Positions 19,652-20,514 of a stretch of 20,514 nucleotides of DNA are shown piece by piece. The stretch is from NCBI GenBank assembly GCA_050246435.1, contig JBFWWB010000041.1, positions 1-20,514 of the forward strand, given 5' to 3'. The notes below the pieces were generated by a model. The model searched no databases. It worked only from the letters and a program-made list of their open reading frames with translations, and was not told where the DNA came from. The translations under genes and the position numbers were made by a program. The number at the start of each line of letters is the position of its first letter. Position 1 is the first letter of the stretch. The stretch comes from JAKFWI01 sp050246435 (lineage in GTDB: Bacteria > Pseudomonadota > Alphaproteobacteria > Caulobacterales > Aquidulcibacteraceae).

Positions 19652-20514
19652 ATGACCGATATCGCTGACGCGCCGCGCCGCGCGCCCGCTCAAAACGAGC
19701 AGGGCGCAGGGTTCGACTTGCCGCGCGCCGCGTTCTGGACGGCCACCGCCATCGGCGCCTCGGGCGCCGGCGTGGCGATCGCCGGCGGTCCGGCGGTCGG
19801 CCCAGTGGGCGCGGTGCTGCTGATCGGCGTGGCGATGACCGGCCTCGTCTTCCTCATGTGGCTCACCGGGCTCGGCAAATATGTCGGCCTCTATCCCGCG
19901 CGCGGCGCGGCGGAAGCGGCCGCCTTCGTGGTGAGCCGTTCGGAATTCGCGCTGCTCGATGCGTTGGAGGAGCCCGCGCTCGTCGCGGAAAACGGCGCCA
20001 CGCCGCTGGCGGCGAATGCGGCGTATCTTTCCGCGTCGCAAGCAGCCGGCGCGCTCGGCGAAAGCGCGCGCCCGCCGGCGGTGGATCGCCTGTTCGGCGC
20101 CGATCCGCTGGTGTCGGCCCCGATGTACCGCCTCGCCAACGCGGCCAAGCGTTCCCAGTCTCGGCGCGAGATTCTGCCGGCGGCGCGGTTCGGCCGCACG
20201 CGCGGCGCCTCGCGCTACGAGGTCAGCGTCGCGCCGATGCAGGGCGGGCGCACGTTGTGGCGTCTGCGCGATCTGGGCGCCGCCGCGCCAGAGGAGGCCG
20301 CCGCCGCGGATGCGCGTCGCCTGTTCATGGAAGACGCGCCGATCGGCTTCTTCGCCGCCGCCCCCGATGGGCGCGTGCTCTACGCGAACAAGGCGCTGCG
20401 CGCGGCGTGCGGCGTGGGCGACGATGCGGACGAGATCAAATTCCGCGATCTGCTGAAAGACGAGCCCGCCCGTCTGCTGCGGCGCGACCGCAAGGGCGCG
20501 CCTGTGCGCGTGGG
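19652..20514 (+). CDS. cckA: CckA-type hybrid histidine kinase, N-terminal part
   Basis: The first 287 residues of a protein that runs off the window. A cytoplasmic tail is followed by two membrane helices (about 28-48 and 51-73, WTATAIGASGAGVAIAGG and VGAVLLIGVAMTGLVFLMWL), then one PAS-like region near 95-207 (SRSEFALLDALEEPALVAENG) and a second from about 224 (MEDAPIGFFAAAPDGRVLYANKALRAACGV). The kinase and receiver domains lie beyond the edge. This layout and its place after flhB match CckA, which through ChpT phosphorylates CtrA and CpdR in Caulobacter. A GANTC site (19632-19636, GACTC) is 16 bases before the ATG, and GGAG lies 12 bases upstream. No TTAA-type box is seen directly upstream, so it is probably read from the fliQ promoter. 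Confidence 0.85.
   Translation, partial: MTDIADAPRRAPAQNEQGAGFDLPRAAFWTATAIGASGAGVAIAGGPAVGPVGAVLLIGVAMTGLVFLMWLTGLGKYVGLYPARGAAEAAAFVVSRSEFALLDALEEPALVAENGATPLAANAAYLSASQAAGALGESARPPAVDRLFGADPLVSAPMYRLANAAKRSQSRREILPAARFGRTRGASRYEVSVAPMQGGRTLWRLRDLGAAAPEEAAAADARRLFMEDAPIGFFAAAPDGRVLYANKALRAACGVGDDADEIKFRDLLKDEPARLLRRDRKGAPVRV

Noticed and set aside
19959..20456. A 165-codon plus frame inside the cckA region
   Set aside because: The overlapping frame from 19652 has two membrane helices and PAS-like regions; this one is a Ser/Arg/Pro-rich shadow.

Overview
The window looks like chromosomal DNA of a high-GC alphaproteobacterium, most likely from the Caulobacterales/Hyphomonadales side. Three things suggest this: fliQ-fliR-flhB is followed directly by a CckA-type hybrid kinase gene, as I recall for Caulobacter; a perfect CtrA-type box (TTAA-N7-TTAA) lies in the flagellar promoter region; and there is an RFN (FMN) riboswitch in front of a stand-alone RibH2-type lumazine synthase. 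I see no insertion sequence, phage gene, tRNA, rRNA or CRISPR array, and no broken gene. The coding density is very high, with several ATGA overlaps.

Region 1 (1-3848) is housekeeping. On the minus strand ygfZ-like, a 67-aa PLDc_N-type membrane protein and tag (3-methyladenine glycosylase I, cut by the window edge) form a tight operon. Divergent from it are a GT9 heptosyltransferase-like gene and a dihydroorotase, translationally coupled on the plus strand. Region 2 (3845-5220) is minus strand: ribH2 with a 5' FMN riboswitch, and upstream of it a macro-domain protein. Region 3 (5232-7485) holds a TPP enzyme of the acetolactate-synthase/benzoylformate-decarboxylase superfamily, then a short HEXXH protein, and a convergent 83-aa conserved protein.

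Region 4 (7503-14607) is a mixed set of single genes: a TIGR02301-type secreted protein, an SLT-like lipoprotein, a CmcJ/NvfI-type putative oxygenase, a YqhA/UPF0114 membrane protein, an exported beta-helix protein, a polytopic DUF6498-like protein, a membrane-plus-TPR protein, a NUDIX hydrolase and a small secreted Cys-containing protein.

Region 5 (14617-20514) is a flagellar basal body/export locus. flgB-flgC-(54-aa ORF)-fliE run leftward and fliO-fliP run rightward from a shared intergenic region with the CtrA-type box. After a short antisense 34-aa ORF and a second, one-mismatch CtrA-like box come fliQ-fliR-flhB-cckA. Since CckA feeds phosphate to CtrA in known relatives, the locus appears to encode both the sensor kinase and targets of the same regulatory loop. 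The most interesting unannotated items are the two small ORFs inside the flagellar locus, the shared control region, the riboswitch/RibH2 unit, and the dihydroorotase with Gln in place of a canonical metal-ligand His.
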